From Alkalihalobacterium sp048323755 (GTDB lineage: Bacteria; Bacillota; Bacilli; Bacillales; Bacillaceae_F): a DNA stretch of 64,000 nucleotides. Positions within the stretch are counted from its first letter, which is position 1; every line of letters starts with the position of its first letter. Below the pieces are notes generated by a model, which was not told where the DNA came from, did no database searches, and saw nothing but the letters and a program-made list of their open reading frames with translations. Shown in pieces: positions 62,767-64,000 of the stretch. The position numbers were made by a program, and so were the translations under genes. The stretch is from positions 62,001 to 126,000 of the forward strand of contig NZ_JBLWFS010000010.1 in assembly GCF_048323755.1 (NCBI RefSeq), read 5' to 3'.

Positions 62767-63606
62767 ATGTATAAACAACGTTTTTGGGACTATTTTTTAT
62801 TTCGTCCGATCTCTTGTAACAAAGAGAAGTTAAAGAAAGTTATTCGTGGTAAGTCCATTCTTATAACAGGTGCCAGTTCAGGCGTTGGAAAAGAATTAGC
62901 CTGCGAGCTAGCAGATGTAGACTGTCATTTAGTTTTAGTGGCAAGAAGAGGAGACGAACTTGCGAAAATAAAGAAGACGATTGAAACAAAGAATGCTAAA
63001 GTCAGTGTTTTCCAAGCCGATCTTAGAGATACGACCGAAATGGAGAACTTTCTCTCTTTTCTACATGGATTGCCACATGGGCTCGATATCGTAGTCAATA
63101 ACGCTGGTTTATCCATTCACAGATCCATCAATGACTCTTTAAACCGTTATCATGATTTTACACGGACGATGGCGATTAATTATTTTGCTCCCGTTCAATT
63201 ACTGTTATCTGTAATTCCTCATCTTCAAAGAAATAAAGGCCATATCATTAATGTTTCTACCATCAATGCCCGCTTAGCACCTGTTCCGTATTTTGCGGCC
63301 TATCAAGCATCCAAATCAGCTTTTGATGTGTGGCTTCGTTCAACAGCGCCTGAACTGAAGACACAGGGGGTAACAACTACATCGGTCTATCTTCCACTAA
63401 TTAAAACACCGATGATTGAACCTACAGTAGCCTATCAAAATGTACCGGCAATGTCTCCACGTTATGTTGCCAGAATCATCTGTAAGAGTATTTACACCAA
63501 AAAGAAAACCTACCAACCTTGGTGGTTAATCTTTGGTCAGATGGCTTCTATATTTCTTCCTCATTTCAGTCGGGTATCAAAAAAGAAAGGGGAGAAGAGC
63601 CGGTGA
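62767..63606 (+). CDS. SDR family oxidoreductase
   Basis: This 279-residue SDR carries TGASSGVGKELA, NNAGLSIHRSI, and the catalytic YQASK. The N-terminal 30 residues are basic/aromatic and may bind membrane or partner. Its last four bases overlap the GTG start of a downstream AMP-dependent ligase (GTGA), so both are co-translated. Such SDR-ligase pairs act on long-chain acyl substrates; the exact reaction is unknown. Confidence 0.88.
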   Translation: MYKQRFWDYFLFRPISCNKEKLKKVIRGKSILITGASSGVGKELACELADVDCHLVLVARRGDELAKIKKTIETKNAKVSVFQADLRDTTEMENFLSFLHGLPHGLDIVVNNAGLSIHRSINDSLNRYHDFTRTMAINYFAPVQLLLSVIPHLQRNKGHIINVSTINARLAPVPYFAAYQASKSAFDVWLRSTAPELKTQGVTTTSVYLPLIKTPMIEPTVAYQNVPAMSPRYVARIICKSIYTKKKTYQPWWLIFGQMASIFLPHFSRVSKKKGEKSR

Positions 63607-64000
63607 AGATATTCAAGCTTATCTATGTTTTATACAAGATAAAATTACTGTCACCACTCAGTTTGTACCGGTTCATTACTTCCTTTTTTGCCTGTGGAAT
63701 GAACTTGATGACTCTATTACATTTTGCCGAAAAGAAATATGCTAATAAAACCGTGTTAATAGATGACAAGGAAACACTTACATATAGCCAAATGCTATCA
63801 CAATCATATCAAATAGCTATCTATCTAAAAGAGAATTATCAAATACAGAGCGGTCAAAAGATCGGCTTTCTTTGTAAAAATCATGCTTCTTTTGTAAAAG
63901 CTATTTTTGCCGTGTCCCGATTAGGAGCAGACCTTTATTTATTAAATGCTGAACTAAAGACAAGCCAGTTAAATCAATTTGTCGAGCGTCATGATTTTGA
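63603..64000 (+). CDS. AMP-dependent acyl-CoA synthetase-like protein (5' part)
   Basis: GTG 63603 follows GGGGAG and overlaps the SDR stop. About 132 codons are visible before the window ends. The sequence contains LIDDKETLTYSQMLSQSYQ, QKIGFLCKNHASFVKAIFAVSRLGADLYLLNAEL, the N-terminal pattern of long-chain acyl-CoA synthetases and related ligases. The AMP-binding P-loop lies beyond the end. Coupling with the SDR suggests acyl activation and reduction in one pathway. Confidence 0.85.
   Translation, partial: MKIFKLIYVLYKIKLLSPLSLYRFITSFFACGMNLMTLLHFAEKKYANKTVLIDDKETLTYSQMLSQSYQIAIYLKENYQIQSGQKIGFLCKNHASFVKAIFAVSRLGADLYLLNAELKTSQLNQFVERHDF

Overview
The window looks like a piece of chromosome from a low-GC Gram-positive endospore-forming bacterium of the Bacillaceae. 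The signs are strong AGGAGG-type ribosome binding sites, many TTG and GTG starts, RocR-type arginine catabolism, a class IV PhaR/PhaC polyester synthase, a KinA/KinE-like soluble PAS kinase, subtilisin, KatE-type catalase and an LmrA/YxaF-like repressor with its box. I see no rRNA, tRNA, phage, transposase or CRISPR array. Function calls come from motif recognition by eye; no database search was run.

Layout. 1-7.6 kb: a 5'-truncated alcohol dehydrogenase pseudogene, a UbiB/AarF kinase with a coupled small gene, small membrane proteins, a secreted subtilase, and a relic of an aldo/keto reductase. 7.6-18 kb: an arginine-catabolic block. It holds rocR (minus strand), a biotin/lipoyl-like small protein, rocA-rocD-rocG, rocF, and on the minus strand a YfcC-type transporter followed by an isoaspartyl dipeptidase. 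Four sigma-54 (-24/-12) promoters are readable here. 18-26.4 kb: a lipoprotein, a SUKH protein, two methyltransferases, and a Fur-box-led iron locus (FhuF-like protein and IucA/IucC synthetase), then a rhodanese and a deaminase. 26.4-30.4 kb: repeat-rich DNA, formate-THF ligase, and an erythromycin-esterase-like protein. 30.6-37.4 kb: a WYL regulator, a TetR/SDR/membrane-protein unit with two TAGAC-type operators, a DUF4139 protein, a sirtuin and hypotheticals. 37.6-46.5 kb: P450, phaR-phaC, an M50-like peptidase, a PAS histidine kinase, SDR-DUF1801-hypothetical genes and an XRE-PAS regulator. 46.7-58 kb: small genes, an Hpr-like MarR regulator, KatE, a phosphatase, azoreductase, a chemotaxis receptor and hemolysin III. 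58-64 kb: a peroxiredoxin, TetR plus CDF transporter with two matching palindromes, and an SDR followed by an AMP-dependent ligase cut by the window end.

How genes work together. The most coherent system is the arginine block: arginine to ornithine (RocF), to glutamate semialdehyde (RocD), to glutamate (RocA), to 2-oxoglutarate (RocG), switched on by RocR with sigma-54. The adjacent transporter plus isoaspartyl dipeptidase also has a consensus sigma-54 promoter. I propose that this unit feeds the pathway by importing and cleaving beta-aspartyl dipeptides such as beta-Asp-Arg, the breakdown product of cyanophycin. That link is inference. Intergenic DNA carries several short repeat families (a 53-bp unit at three loci, 37-bp, 20/21-bp, and two inverted families) that I could not assign to known elements.
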